Notes: a model not told the origin generated them from the letters alone. A stretch of DNA of 64,000 nucleotides from Alphaproteobacteria bacterium (GCA_019635875.1 JAHBYP010000005.1:62001-126000), one strand, 5' to 3'; counted from the first letter of the stretch, positions 24,533 through 32,066 are shown. Made by a program: numbers and translations.

Positions 24533-25009
24533 CTACTGCTGGCGAAGCGTCGTGCGCAGCAGATCCAGCGCGTTCGTCAGGTCGGCGAGCAGGGTCTCGA
24601 CCTCCTGGCGCTGGGCGGCGTCGAGCTTGCCCTTCGGCTTCGGCAAGGCGGGCTCGACCGGCGCCGGCAGGCTCGCGGCGGCGGGCTCGACCATCGCGAG
24701 CTGCGCGGCACGGCCGCCGCTCAGCAGGCGCTGCACGCCCTTGATGGTGTAGCCCTGTTCGTAGAGCAGGCCGCGGATGCGGCGCAGCAGGTCGACGTCC
24801 TCGGGGCGATAGTAGCGCCGGCCGCCGGCACGCTGGACCGGCCGAACTTGGCTGAACCGGGACTCCCAGAACCGCAGGACGTGCTGGGCCACGTCGAGCT
24901 CGATCGCAACCTCACCGATCGTGCGAAAAGCCCGCTCGGATTTCTCGTAGCTGCGGGAGCGTGAATCGAGGGCGCTGGGCGCTGCTCGTGAAATGGAGGC
25001 CGGCATCAT
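24533..25009 (-). CDS. MerR-family transcriptional regulator
   Basis: 158 residues. A MerR helix-turn-helix begins at about residue 27: [20 protein letters not shown], then [22 protein letters not shown] and [21 protein letters not shown]. The C-terminus is Pro/Ala-rich and ends in a helical segment rather than a metal-binding loop. This matches the MerR protein common downstream of ihfA in alphaproteobacteria, but ihfA is not here. Start ATG 25009 with AGGGGA upstream; the codon at 25012 is TTG. The AT-rich 25010-25160 carries its promoter. Confidence 0.88.
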   Translation of the reverse strand: MMPASISRAAPSALDSRSRSYEKSERAFRTIGEVAIELDVAQHVLRFWESRFSQVRPVQRAGGRRYYRPEDVDLLRRIRGLLYEQGYTIKGVQRLLSGGRAAQLAMVEPAAASLPAPVEPALPKPKGKLDAAQRQEVETLLADLTNALDLLRTTLRQQ

Positions 25010-25165
25010 CAAATCCCCTGATATGTATTCGTTATCATGTTGTTTTTACGTTATTTTTGTCCCCCATCGGCCGCTTGGCATGTGCTTTCGTGCCGTGAAG
25101 GGATCGTTAACTTATCGTCAATATCGCAACCTCTATCATAGCCCGCGCCTCTCTTCAACAAGGAT

Positions 25166-25525
25166 GTGAGCCAGGGCGCGAACAAGCCGGCGCGCCGGCG
25201 GCTCCACGCCCTCTTGCGCATCGATTGCAACGAACGGCCGTGCTACGGCTTGGGCTTCATGGTCCCGAGGTCGACCACGGTCGCCAGCGAGCGAGCCCGG
25301 CTCGAGAAGCAGCTCGCGCTCACCGACCTGCTGATCGCGCTTGCCCAGGAGAGCGCCACGGGCCAGCGCGCGCTTGCGGAAGGAAGCGGGCTCGAGGGCG
25401 AAGCGCTGGCGCAGGCCCTGACCAGCCTGGCGGTCATCGAGGCGTCGGAGGCCTCGCGCAGATCCGAGCGGGCAAGGCTGCTCGCCCTGCTCTCGGCGCT
25501 GCCGGCGGAGACCGTGACACGCTAG
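25166..25525 (+). CDS. Hypothetical helical protein
   Basis: 119 residues from GTG 25166, or 88 from ATG 25259. Residues 40-119 are one long helix-rich stretch (ASERARLEKQLALTDLLIAL), probably a coiled coil. The N-terminal 30 residues are basic and have less support. The opposite strand is also open, but codon bias favours plus. Confidence 0.5.
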   Translation: MSQGANKPARRRLHALLRIDCNERPCYGLGFMVPRSTTVASERARLEKQLALTDLLIALAQESATGQRALAEGSGLEGEALAQALTSLAVIEASEASRRSERARLLALLSALPAETVTR

Positions 25526-25532
25526 CGGCACC

Positions 25533-25599
25533 TGTCATCCCGAGCGCAGCGCGGGATCTACGGCCCCTCCTGGATCCCTCGCTGCGCTCGGGATGACAG
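25533..25599. repeat. Family B palindrome
   Basis: TGTCATCCCGAGCGCAGCGC arm and complement; its right part also encodes the last residues of the MaoC gene. Confidence 0.9.
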
Positions 25600-26058
25600 T
25601 GAGTCATCCGGCCGGCGCGCGATCAGGCCGGCCATCAGCACCCACAGCACGAGTGCGTCGTGCTGGTTCAGCAGCTCGTAGAGCAGGTCGAAATGGCCGC
25701 GTTCGGGACGGCTCGAGGGACGCTTGTCCTGGACCGTGATGCGCAGGCGCAGGCGATCATCGGCGCGCACCGGCGCGGGAAACTTCACCCGCCATTGGCG
25801 CGCGCCGATCACCGCCCAGCGCCGGCCGGGCACGTTGTAGATCCGATGCCCCAGCCGGTACGTCAGGGTGATGGTGTAGCCGCCGCTGGCGATCAGGCCG
25901 CCATAGGCGCCCGACGTGGCCGCCGCTTCGTCGACGTGGAACGGCCATGGATCGTTGCGCGCGGCGTAGGCCAGCATCTCGGCGCGATCGACCTGCACCG
26001 CGTCGCTCTCGAACGCCGCGCCGACCGCGAGATCCTCGAAGTACACCAGCCCGTCCAT
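25558..26058 (-). CDS. MaoC-like hotdog dehydratase
   Basis: 166 residues. The hotdog fold is indicated by YFEDLAVGAAFESDAVQVD, then AAATSGAYGGLIASGGYTIT (the MaoC active-site region, with His in WPFHVDE) and WRVKFPAPVRADDRLRL. MaoC proteins hydrate enoyl-CoA or related thioesters. The last 14 codons are encoded inside a family B repeat, so the natural C-terminus is replaced by SLSSRAQRGIQEGP. Confidence 0.85.
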   Translation of the reverse strand: MDGLVYFEDLAVGAAFESDAVQVDRAEMLAYAARNDPWPFHVDEAAATSGAYGGLIASGGYTITLTYRLGHRIYNVPGRRWAVIGARQWRVKFPAPVRADDRLRLRITVQDKRPSSRPERGHFDLLYELLNQHDALVLWVLMAGLIARRPDDSLSSRAQRGIQEGP

Positions 26059-26123
26059 CGCGCGACACTCACGCCGCGGCCGGGCAGCATCAACGACGCG
26101 CGAGGTAAAGCGCTGCCCCTGCC

Positions 26124-26241
26124 CTTCCCCCGGAGGGGGAAGGTGCCCGAAGGGCGGAAGGGGGATGTCGAAGACGGACAGCGGTGTTGTCGGGACATCC
26201 CCCTTCCGGCGCTGCGCGCCACCTTCCCCCTCCGGGGGAAG
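26124..26241. repeat. Family A palindromic element
   Basis: Fifth copy, between the MaoC and NTF2-fold genes. Confidence 0.9.
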
Positions 26242-26256
26242 CCAGGACGCAGAGCC

Positions 26257-26661
26257 CTACAGCCGGTCCTTGTGCTCGACGATCTTCCAGTAGGTGTCCT
26301 TCTCGACGATCTTGCGGTTCCTGAAGCGGTAGATGTCGCAGCCCTGGTAGTTGAGCTCCTCGCCGTCGGCGCCGCGGCCCTTGACCGTCCACACCGAGAC
26401 CGCGTGGTCGCCGGCCAGCACGTATTTCTTGTGCTCCCAGCGCATGTCGGGGATCACCTTGAAGCGATCGGCCATCGCCTTGCGGATGACCTCCTTGCCG
26501 CGCAGCGGCCGGCCGGTCGGCTCGGGGCCGCGCGAGAGATAGAACACCGCGTCGTCGGCGAAGCACTCGGCGATGCGGTCGGCGTCGCGGCTGTTGAACG
26601 CCGCCGAGATCTCGCGCATCAGCGCCTCGTCGACCTCGGTCCTGGTGGTCGTCTGCGACAT
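26257..26661 (-). CDS. SnoaL/NTF2-fold protein
   Basis: 134 residues starting at ATG 26661 with AAGGAGGA three bases upstream. NTF2-fold pattern: EALMREISAAFNSRDADRIA, FADDAVFYLSRGPEP, then strands MRWEHKKYVLAGDHAVSVW and YQGCDIYRFRNRKIVEKDTY. Proteins like this are ligand-binding or polyketide-cyclase-like. The first third of the gene and its upstream region are duplicated at 27563-27841. Confidence 0.85.
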   Translation of the reverse strand: MSQTTTRTEVDEALMREISAAFNSRDADRIAECFADDAVFYLSRGPEPTGRPLRGKEVIRKAMADRFKVIPDMRWEHKKYVLAGDHAVSVWTVKGRGADGEELNYQGCDIYRFRNRKIVEKDTYWKIVEHKDRL

Positions 26662-26783
26662 CGCTCCTCCTTTCGTGCTCAAGGCGCGAGCATAGCATCG
26701 CCGGCGCGCTCCGCCCTTGGTCAAGCCGACATTCCCGGGCGGCGGCGCTATTCAAGTTTTGTCGACATTGCTTAGACAGCGCC
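26505..26783. repeat. 279-bp direct repeat, left copy
   Basis: Covers the 5' part of the NTF2-fold gene and 122 bp upstream. It aligns without gaps to 27563-27841, offset 1058. The coding part differs at one position in about 157, while the upstream part differs at roughly fifteen. The toxin-antitoxin pair lies between the copies. Confidence 0.9.
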
Positions 26784-26802
26784 GGTCGCCCATGCAGGTC
26801 CG

Positions 26803-27243
26803 CTACTCGAGGTCGCGTCGCAGCACGCGCGTGGCCCGCAACTTCTGCCGGGCAAGGATGCCGGCGCGCAGCCGCTCGAAGAGACGCGGCGGCAGCATGC
26901 CGTAGTCGTAACGCTCGCGCCGCCCGGGAATCGGCCGCAGATCGTAGCCAGGCCAGGCGAAGCTGTTCAGCTCGTCGAGACGCAGCCAGTGCCGGCCCTC
27001 GTCGAGGCCCAGGCTCCGGCACGTCGCCGGCGCAATCGCGATCGACGTCGCCGGGTCGCGCGGCCGAAGGTGCGTGATGGGCGCGACGATGGTCCGGATA
27101 TCGCCGTGCGCATCGCGGCGCACGGCGACGACGATCGCGCAGGGGCGGTCCTTGGCGCCTTCCCTCGCCCCTTCGGCGTGCTCGTCGCTCCACAGGAAGC
27201 TGTAGCGGATCACCAGGCCCGGCTTCGGGACCGGCAGGCTCAC
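26803..27243 (-). CDS. PemK/MazF-like type II toxin
   Basis: 146 residues from a GTG start that overlaps the antitoxin stop (GTGA). Sequence pattern PKPGLVIRYSFLW, DRPCAIVVAV, IRTIVAPITHLRP and SIAIAPATCRSLGLD is that of PemK-like growth inhibitors: an N-terminal PG strand, a K-D-R-P motif and the PIT motif. Family members are ribosome-independent mRNA endonucleases. Paired with the Phd-like antitoxin at 27240-27494. Confidence 0.75.
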   Translation of the reverse strand: MSLPVPKPGLVIRYSFLWSDEHAEGAREGAKDRPCAIVVAVRRDAHGDIRTIVAPITHLRPRDPATSIAIAPATCRSLGLDEGRHWLRLDELNSFAWPGYDLRPIPGRRERYDYGMLPPRLFERLRAGILARQKLRATRVLRRDLE

Positions 27244-27494
27244 TCAGGCTCCCGGCCGTACTCCGCCGCCTCGATCGCCGCGACGACGTCGTCGGGCAAG
27301 GCGCCGACGATCAGCGACTGCCGCTCGCGGCGCTTGAGCCGTTCGTAGTGCGCCGCCTCGCTGGCCGACAGATAGGCGCCGATCACCCGGCCATGACTGG
27401 TCACCCGGATGACCTTGGCCTCGATCGCCTCGTCCCTGTAGCGCGCGAAGTTGCGCGAGAACTCCGTCGCCGGCACGCCGCGTGTCGCCGCCAT
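27240..27494 (-). CDS. Phd/YefM-like antitoxin
   Basis: 84 residues. TEFSRNFARYRDEAIEAKVI and VTSHGRVIGAYLSASEAAHY match the Phd/YefM DNA-binding half, followed by a helix YERLKRRERQSLIVGALPDD and an acidic C-terminus that would block the toxin. ATG 27494 has GAGGAGG six bases upstream. A 24-bp near-palindrome 19 bases upstream is the likely autoregulatory operator. Confidence 0.8.
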   Translation of the reverse strand: MAATRGVPATEFSRNFARYRDEAIEAKVIRVTSHGRVIGAYLSASEAAHYERLKRRERQSLIVGALPDDVVAAIEAAEYGREPE

Positions 27495-27513
27495 GGCTGG
27501 CCTCCTCACTTGC

Positions 27514-27537
27514 TGCGTAAAATACGTAGTTTACGCA
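27514..27537. promoter_or_regulatory. Antitoxin operator palindrome
   Basis: Arms TGCGTAAA (27514-27521) and TTTACGCA (27530-27537) around a nearly symmetric TACGTA centre. Position just upstream of the antitoxin start suits autorepression by the antitoxin or complex. Confidence 0.75.
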
Positions 27538-27719
27538 ATTTCCGCAAGCGGCCGGATACCCCGCGGCCGGCCGGTCGGCTCGGGGCCGCGCGAGAGATAG
27601 AACACCGCGTCGTCGGCGAAGCACTCGGCGATGCGGTCGGCGTCGCGGCTGTTGAACGCCGCCGAGATCTCGCGCATCAGCGCCTCGTCGACATCGGTCC
27701 TGGTGGTCGTCTGCGACAT
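27531..27719 (-). pseudogene. 5' fragment of the NTF2-fold gene (duplicate)
   Basis: 62 codons: the first 52 match 26257-26661 (MSQTTTRTDVDEALMREISA...), with Asp for Glu near the start, then the frame leaves homology at GRP and stops ten residues later. It keeps the ribosome site, so a short peptide could still be made, but most of the fold is missing. Confidence 0.8.
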
Positions 27720-27841
27720 CGCTCCTCCTTTCGTGCTCAAGGCGCGAGCGTAGCATCGCCGGCGCGCCCCGCCCTTATTGAAGGCGACGTTCCCAAGCGG
27801 CGACGCTATTCAAGTTCTGTCGGCATTGCTTGAATGGCGCC
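27563..27841. repeat. 279-bp direct repeat, right copy
   Basis: See left copy at 26505-26783. Left end falls exactly at the GCGGCCGGCCGG of the truncated gene. Confidence 0.9.
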
Positions 27842-27860
27842 AGAGAGCGCGGCCGCAACC

Positions 27861-28439
27861 TCAGCCGATATCCGGCGGCAGCTCGAGCTCGCCGAGCTTG
27901 GGGAACTTGGTCGGGTTGCGCTCGCTGTATTCGTCGATGTCGCCGGGATTGGTCATCGACGGGTAGTAGCGGCTGACCGTCAGCTCCTGCGATTCGAAGG
28001 CGTCCTCGACCAGCTCGCTGCAGAAATAGGTGCGCTTGGAGCCGACGCCGGTCTTGACCTTGTTGGCGCCCCAGCGCGCCAGGTGCAGCCAGGGCTGCTG
28101 CGGCAGGGTGAGGATCGAGACCAGGCCCGAGCCGCCGAACACGCCGCCATAGGCGTACTTGCCGCCGACCTTGGAGATGGCGTGGTCGGCGATCTTCTGC
28201 GCCTTCTCCTTCGACAGGTCCTTGAGCCGGAAGGCGCTCGCCAGCCTCGCGTCGCCCAGCGCCAGCTTGATCGAGCGATGCACCACGCCGTTGGCCACCG
28301 CCTCGACCACCTTGCCGTCGCCGACATAGAGCATGGCGTGGCTGTAGCTCGCCGCCGTGCCCGCCTTGATGGCCTTCGACACCGCGGCCGACGTCGTCGA
28401 CAGGATGACGTCGGCGACCTGCAACTGGCTGGCCTTCAT
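27861..28439 (-). CDS. YiiX-like permuted papain-fold amidase
   Basis: 192 residues from ATG 28439 with GGGGAGA seven bases upstream. The order is ADVILSTTSAAVSKAIKA, then YSHAMLYVGDGKVVEAVANG (catalytic His in SHAMLYVG) and later YFCSELVEDAF (catalytic Cys in FCSELV). His before Cys is the permuted NlpC/P60 (C92, YiiX/YebB) arrangement. No signal peptide. These enzymes cleave amide bonds in cell-wall peptides or lipids. It is the third gene of a minus-strand run 29613-27861. Confidence 0.85.
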   Translation of the reverse strand: MKASQLQVADVILSTTSAAVSKAIKAGTAASYSHAMLYVGDGKVVEAVANGVVHRSIKLALGDARLASAFRLKDLSKEKAQKIADHAISKVGGKYAYGGVFGGSGLVSILTLPQQPWLHLARWGANKVKTGVGSKRTYFCSELVEDAFESQELTVSRYYPSMTNPGDIDEYSERNPTKFPKLGELELPPDIG

Positions 28440-28580
28440 GGCGCTCTCCCCTGTGTTCCGATGCCGACAGGATAAGACCGCGCAAAAGCGCGAGTCCACA
28501 GGCGACGGCGTTATCGAATCGTAACGATGCGGGAGCGCTGCGATCGCACATGGCCATCGCCAGGCTTGGGGGCGCGCCGG

Positions 28581-28988
28581 CTACGACGCCAGCTGGCAGG
28601 CGTAGCGCACGGGTCCCGGCCCGAAGGGATTGACCACCATCACCAGGCTGCGGCCCTGCACGATCATCTGCACGCGAAAGCGCGCGTTGCTCTGCAGGTC
28701 GACGAAGTCGGCGTACTGGTTCTGCCCGGTGAAGCTGTAGCGCGCGCTGGCCGAGACCAGCGAGCCGCCGTAGTAGAAGTTCACCTCGCCGCTGGCGATC
28801 GAGCCGGCGAAGAATCCCTGCGGATCCATGTACACGCCGGCCGGGCTGATCGCCTCGACCCGCGCGGTGAGCCGGGCGGGCGCGCCCTCGATGTTGCAGG
28901 TCCAGACGAAGGTCGCCGCCGCCTGCGCGGGCGACGACAGGCCGGCGATCGCCAGCACGCCGCCCAGCAACGCCGCTTTGCGATCCAT
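28581..28988 (-). CDS. Exported hypothetical protein
   Basis: 135 residues. Signal peptide 1-24 (KAALLGGVLAIAGLSSPAQA). Mature part all-beta-looking: FVWTCNIEGAPARLTARVEA, VNFYYGGSLVSASARYSFTG, FRVQMIVQGRSLVMVVNPFG, with one Cys near each end (Cys31, Cys131) that could form a disulfide closing a small beta sandwich. Family unknown. It sits directly downstream of the caspase-like gene (22 bases). Confidence 0.7.
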   Translation of the reverse strand: MDRKAALLGGVLAIAGLSSPAQAAATFVWTCNIEGAPARLTARVEAISPAGVYMDPQGFFAGSIASGEVNFYYGGSLVSASARYSFTGQNQYADFVDLQSNARFRVQMIVQGRSLVMVVNPFGPGPVRYACQLAS

Positions 28989-29010
28989 CGCCGGCCTCCC
29001 CTTGCCGCCG

Positions 29011-29613
29011 CTAGAACCTGCCCTTCGGCTTGTCCTTGTACGTGTTGCCGTCGGGGCTGAACAAATAGACGTTGCCCTCCCAGGTGCCGAAATCGACGTT
29101 GCGCTCGCCCATGATCCTGTCGAGAGGTCCCTGGTGGGTGTCGAAGTGCTGCGGCGCGTCCGATGCCCTGACGTACTGATTGAGGTAGTAGGCCAGCAGC
29201 TTGCAGAGCTCGAGGTTCTTGCCCGAGGTGCCCCACCCGGCCGGATCGGCATAATCCGGTCCCGAGGTCGCCTGGTTGCAGGACAGCAGATTGCAGATAT
29301 ACGTCCGGGGTTTCGGAAACAGGCTCTTCAGCTTGGCGAACAGATGGAGATTGATGTCGCCCACGGTCTGTCCCAGGGTGAAGCCGGCCACCGACGTTTC
29401 GGTGCGCCGCTTCTCCCAGTTCTGCACCTGGGAGCCGGCGGCATGCGCGTAGATCGACATCGAGGTGATCACGCGGTCCGGCGTCTCCTGGTAGACCTTC
29501 TCGATGAAGTCGCTCACCGAGGAGCCGCGGTAGACGACGTAGACGTAGGCGTTCCTGCCCGCGCTGACCGGCCACGTGCCGATGGCCTGGTCCATGAGCA
29601 TGAGCTGCGCCAT
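29011..29613 (-). CDS. Second putative clan CD (caspase-like) protein
   Basis: 200 residues from ATG 29613 (GGGAGG eight bases upstream). A strand ending SMSIYAHAAG (His57) and a later strand ending ICNLLSCNQA (Cys112) give the His...Cys order and spacing of clan CD peptidases, although the first motif reads His-Ala rather than His-Gly. The C-terminus FGTWEGNVYLFSPDGNTY matches FGDWDGPVWDFMPDGKV of 14887-15768, so the two are likely paralogues. No signal peptide. Activity unproven; it may be a pseudo-protease. Confidence 0.55.
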   Translation of the reverse strand: MAQLMLMDQAIGTWPVSAGRNAYVYVVYRGSSVSDFIEKVYQETPDRVITSMSIYAHAAGSQVQNWEKRRTETSVAGFTLGQTVGDINLHLFAKLKSLFPKPRTYICNLLSCNQATSGPDYADPAGWGTSGKNLELCKLLAYYLNQYVRASDAPQHFDTHQGPLDRIMGERNVDFGTWEGNVYLFSPDGNTYKDKPKGRF

Positions 29614-29722
29614 CGCCGGGACCTCCCTGCCGACGCAAGTCGACCGCAAACAATCGCGCCAAGTCCGGCGCGTGGCAATACTTGTCGCCACTGCCGAGGC
29701 ACAGCCGGAGGCGCTCGATGCC

Positions 29723-30172
29723 TCAATCATACTTCCCCGCCATCAGCACGCGGACCAGGTGGTGCGTGTCGGGGCCGTGCAGCAGGTCGGGCGCGGTGAT
29801 GCGCAGGTCGTAGGCGCCGCGCCGGCCCAGCGCCGTCCAGCGCCGCCAGCGGCCGGCCACCTTGACCCGCATGCGCCGGCGCAGGCCGCCGATATAGGCC
29901 GAGCGCTGGATCTCCAGCTCGCCCGCGGCCTCGAGCAGGTCGAGCGCGTCGCGCACCGTCACCACCCGCACGCCCAGCGCCTCGGCCAGCAGCCGGTTGT
30001 CCGGGCAGGGATGGCCGCCGCGCCCGGCGATCAGCAGGCGCAGCGCCTCGACCAGCGGCGGCGAGGCGAGCACCGGCACGTGGCCCGGCCGCCGGCCGCG
30101 CCCGTTGGCGGCCGCCCAGGCGCCTACGCCCGCATCGGAGCCGGCGCCCTTGCGTGTCGCGCGGCGCTTCAT
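29723..30172 (-). CDS. Winged-helix DNA-binding-like protein
   Basis: 149 residues. Residues 45-95 fit a GntR-like winged helix: PLVEALRLLIAGRG, DNRLLAEALGVRVVTVRDAL and DLLEAAGELEI. The rest is Arg-rich with strands MRVKVAGRWRRW. ATGA overlap with the upstream gene (30169-30492) indicates coupling within an operon of DUF1376 type. Probably a phage-derived regulator. Confidence 0.6.
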   Translation of the reverse strand: MKRRATRKGAGSDAGVGAWAAANGRGRRPGHVPVLASPPLVEALRLLIAGRGGHPCPDNRLLAEALGVRVVTVRDALDLLEAAGELEIQRSAYIGGLRRRMRVKVAGRWRRWTALGRRGAYDLRITAPDLLHGPDTHHLVRVLMAGKYD

Positions 30173-30492
30173 GGGGGATCGCGCGGCTGCAGGCCGAGCG
30201 CGGCGCGGATCTCGCCGATCTGGCGCAGCCACTCGGCGCCGTCGGGGATCGCGCCGTAGCGCTTCAGCCGGTGGCGGCTGGCCACGCGCATGCGGCACAG
30301 CTCGCTGACCTCGCCGCTCCACTCGATGCGGCCGGCGCGCACCAGGCGCTCGCGCGCCTCGCTCAGCATCTCCTGGCGCACCTCCTCGGGCTCGCGCGCC
30401 AGCCGCTCGCGGCGGCGCGCCGCCCAGGCCTCGAGCGCCAGGCGATCCTCGTCGCGCCGCCGGGCGCGGTTCGCCGCCGCGTCGCCGGCCAT
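30169..30492 (-). CDS. Hypothetical helical protein of the DUF1376 operon
   Basis: 107 residues, charged and helical (RRRDEDRLALEAWAARRRER; EEVRQEMLSEARERLVRAGR). Start ATG 30492 or the preceding GTG 30495; both overlap the DUF1376 stop, and its own stop overlaps the next start (ATGA). No domain recognised. Confidence 0.65.
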   Translation of the reverse strand: MAGDAAANRARRRDEDRLALEAWAARRRERLAREPEEVRQEMLSEARERLVRAGRIEWSGEVSELCRMRVASRHRLKRYGAIPDGAEWLRQIGEIRAALGLQPRDPP

Positions 30493-31325
30493 CACGACGC
30501 CTCCCGCTCGTCGGCGAACCAGCCCAGGCGGTGCTCGCGGCTGATGCCCTCGAGCTGGCGCGCCACCCGCTCGTGCTCGCTGTCCTCGGGATCGCGCGCG
30601 GCGATCACCATCATCCAGGCCTGCTGGCCCTCGATGCCCAGCTCGTCGGTCAGCCAGCGCACCATGTCGCGATCGGCCGCCGCCTGGGGCTTCAGCCGCC
30701 TCGCCGCCCCGCCGCCGGTCGAGGCCTGCAGGCCGAGATCGGCCGCCCGCGCCTGCCGCAGGCCGTTGGCGCTGCGCCGCACCTGCGGTGCGGCCTGAGT
30801 CGTGTTGTGTCCGGTCGTGTCGTGTCCTGTCGTGTCGTGTCCTGTCGTGTCGTGTCCTGTCGTGTCGTGTCGTGTCCTGTCAGCCGTCCCCGGGTCGTCG
30901 CCAGGGACGTGTGCGGGGACGTCGCCTTTGGCCGATTTCTCCTTCCATTTCAGGCGACGGGTGCGCTCCTTGCGGCGGTGCTCGAAGGAGTCGACGGCGA
31001 TCGGCGCCATCGCCCGGTGATAGAGCCGGCCGTCGGCGCAGCGCACGAAGCCGTGCATCGCCTGGGTCCGCACGGCGCGCCAGGTCTTGAGGTCGCGGCC
31101 CAGCCCGGCCAGCCGGCACAGCGCCACCTCGTCGTCGGGCAGGCTGGCGGCCGGCACCTGGTTCCACGCCGACCACCAAAGCGACAGCGCGGCGCGGAAG
31201 GCTGAGTCGCCGGCATGGGCGTCGAAGTCGGAGGCGAACAGGCGGTGGCCGTACAGCGGCATCCATTCGAGGCCGCGCAGGTCGCACTCGGGGGGAGTCA
31301 GGGGCTGGGGGAGGTCGTCGCTCAT
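30492..31325 (-). CDS. DUF1376 phage-type protein
   Basis: 277 residues. The N-terminal domain (PLYGHRLFASDFDAHAGDSA, ALSLWWSAWNQVPAASLPDD, CADGRLYHRAMAPIAVDSFE) is the DUF1376 signature, found in phage and prophage replication regions with helicase-loader-like partners. Residues about 165-185 contain a GHDTT repeat of five units encoded by a 15-bp tandem repeat. The C-terminal part (WLTDELGIEGQQAWMMVIAA) is helical. Divergent from the S24 repressor; control region with operators between them. Confidence 0.8.
   Translation of the reverse strand: MSDDLPQPLTPPECDLRGLEWMPLYGHRLFASDFDAHAGDSAFRAALSLWWSAWNQVPAASLPDDEVALCRLAGLGRDLKTWRAVRTQAMHGFVRCADGRLYHRAMAPIAVDSFEHRRKERTRRLKWKEKSAKGDVPAHVPGDDPGTADRTRHDTTGHDTTGHDTTGHDTTGHNTTQAAPQVRRSANGLRQARAADLGLQASTGGGAARRLKPQAAADRDMVRWLTDELGIEGQQAWMMVIAARDPEDSEHERVARQLEGISREHRLGWFADEREAS
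30798..30880. repeat. 15-bp tandem repeat inside the DUF1376 gene
   Basis: Four to five copies of GTCGTGTCGTGTCCT on the plus strand, encoding Gly-His-Asp-Thr-Thr on the minus strand. The period is a multiple of three, so copy-number change keeps frame. Confidence 0.85.
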
Positions 31326-31335
31326 GCGCTATAAT

Positions 31336-31375
31336 TTCGCATATCGCGAATTACATCAAGTATTAATTTCGCGAA
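31336..31375. promoter_or_regulatory. Two operator palindromes of the repressor switch
   Basis: TTCGC-N5-GCGAA (31336-31350) and TTCGCGAA (31368-31375), between divergent DUF1376 and S24 repressor genes. On the minus strand TTGATG (about 31359-31354) and AATTAT 17 bases on make a plausible leftward promoter that the first site would cover. Arrangement is like lambda-type immunity regions. Confidence 0.65.
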
Positions 31376-31417
31376 TATAGAAAGGACAATTTCATACAGT
31401 CGGGACATGCTGAGCCC

Positions 31418-32056
31418 ATGGCCAGCCCGCCCGCCAAGATCCGCCGCTACCGCCGCCCGCAGCCCACCGACTCGGCGCTGCGCAAGCTGCGCCTGTCGCG
31501 CCAGCTGTCGCTCGAGGAGGTCGGCGCCGCGCTCAACACCTCGGCCTCGGTGGTGCACCGCCACGAGACGGTGCCCAACGCCGTCGACTGGAAATGGGCG
31601 ATGGCCTATGCCCGGCTCTACGACGTCGATCCGGCCGACGTGATGTTCGGCGGCGAGCGGCCCAAGGTGCCGATCGTCGGCTATATCGGCGCCGGCGCGC
31701 AGATCCTGCCGATCGACGATTTCCCCAAGGGCAGCGGGCTCGACGAGGTGCCCTGCCCCAGCGGGCTCAACCCGCAGCGCACCGTGGCCGCCATCGTGCG
31801 CGGCTCCTCGATGGAGCCCTCGATCCCCGACGGCTGGCGCGTCTTCTACACCCGCGACCCCGAGCAGGACGTCGCCGGCGTCGTCGGCAAGCTCTGCGTC
31901 GTCAAGCTCGCCGACGGCGGCCCGACCATGCTCAAGCAGGTGCGCCGCGGCGCCACGCCGGGCAGATTCAACCTGATCTCGACCAACGCCGCGCTGCTCG
32001 AGGACCAGGCGCTCGACTGGGCCTCACCGGTGCGCGCGATGCAGGCGCCGGAGTAA
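31418..32056 (+). CDS. Phage-type repressor, HTH plus S24 peptidase domain
   Basis: 212 residues. N-terminal helix-turn-helix (ALRKLRLSRQLSLEEVGAAL, SASVVHRHET) and C-terminal LexA-like S24 domain: VPIVGYIGAGAQI, the catalytic Ser in RGSSMEPSIPDG and the catalytic Lys in TMLKQVRRG. Family members repress phage genes and self-cleave after DNA damage. Ala-Gly cleavage site likely near GYIGAGAQI. Divergent partner is the DUF1376 operon. Confidence 0.88.
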   Translation: MASPPAKIRRYRRPQPTDSALRKLRLSRQLSLEEVGAALNTSASVVHRHETVPNAVDWKWAMAYARLYDVDPADVMFGGERPKVPIVGYIGAGAQILPIDDFPKGSGLDEVPCPSGLNPQRTVAAIVRGSSMEPSIPDGWRVFYTRDPEQDVAGVVGKLCVVKLADGGPTMLKQVRRGATPGRFNLISTNAALLEDQALDWASPVRAMQAPE

Positions 32057-32066
32057 TCGAGACACC

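Noticed and set aside
26505..27841. Insertion sequence flanking repeats
   Set aside because: The 279-bp direct repeats contain part of a host gene, no transposase and no terminal inverted repeats.
30797..30880. Possible CRISPR array
   Set aside because: Short direct tandem repeats with no spacers; inside a gene.
30788..31090. Plus-strand frame with CRVLSCRVLS repeats
   Set aside because: Created by the 15-bp tandem repeat of the DUF1376 gene on the other strand.
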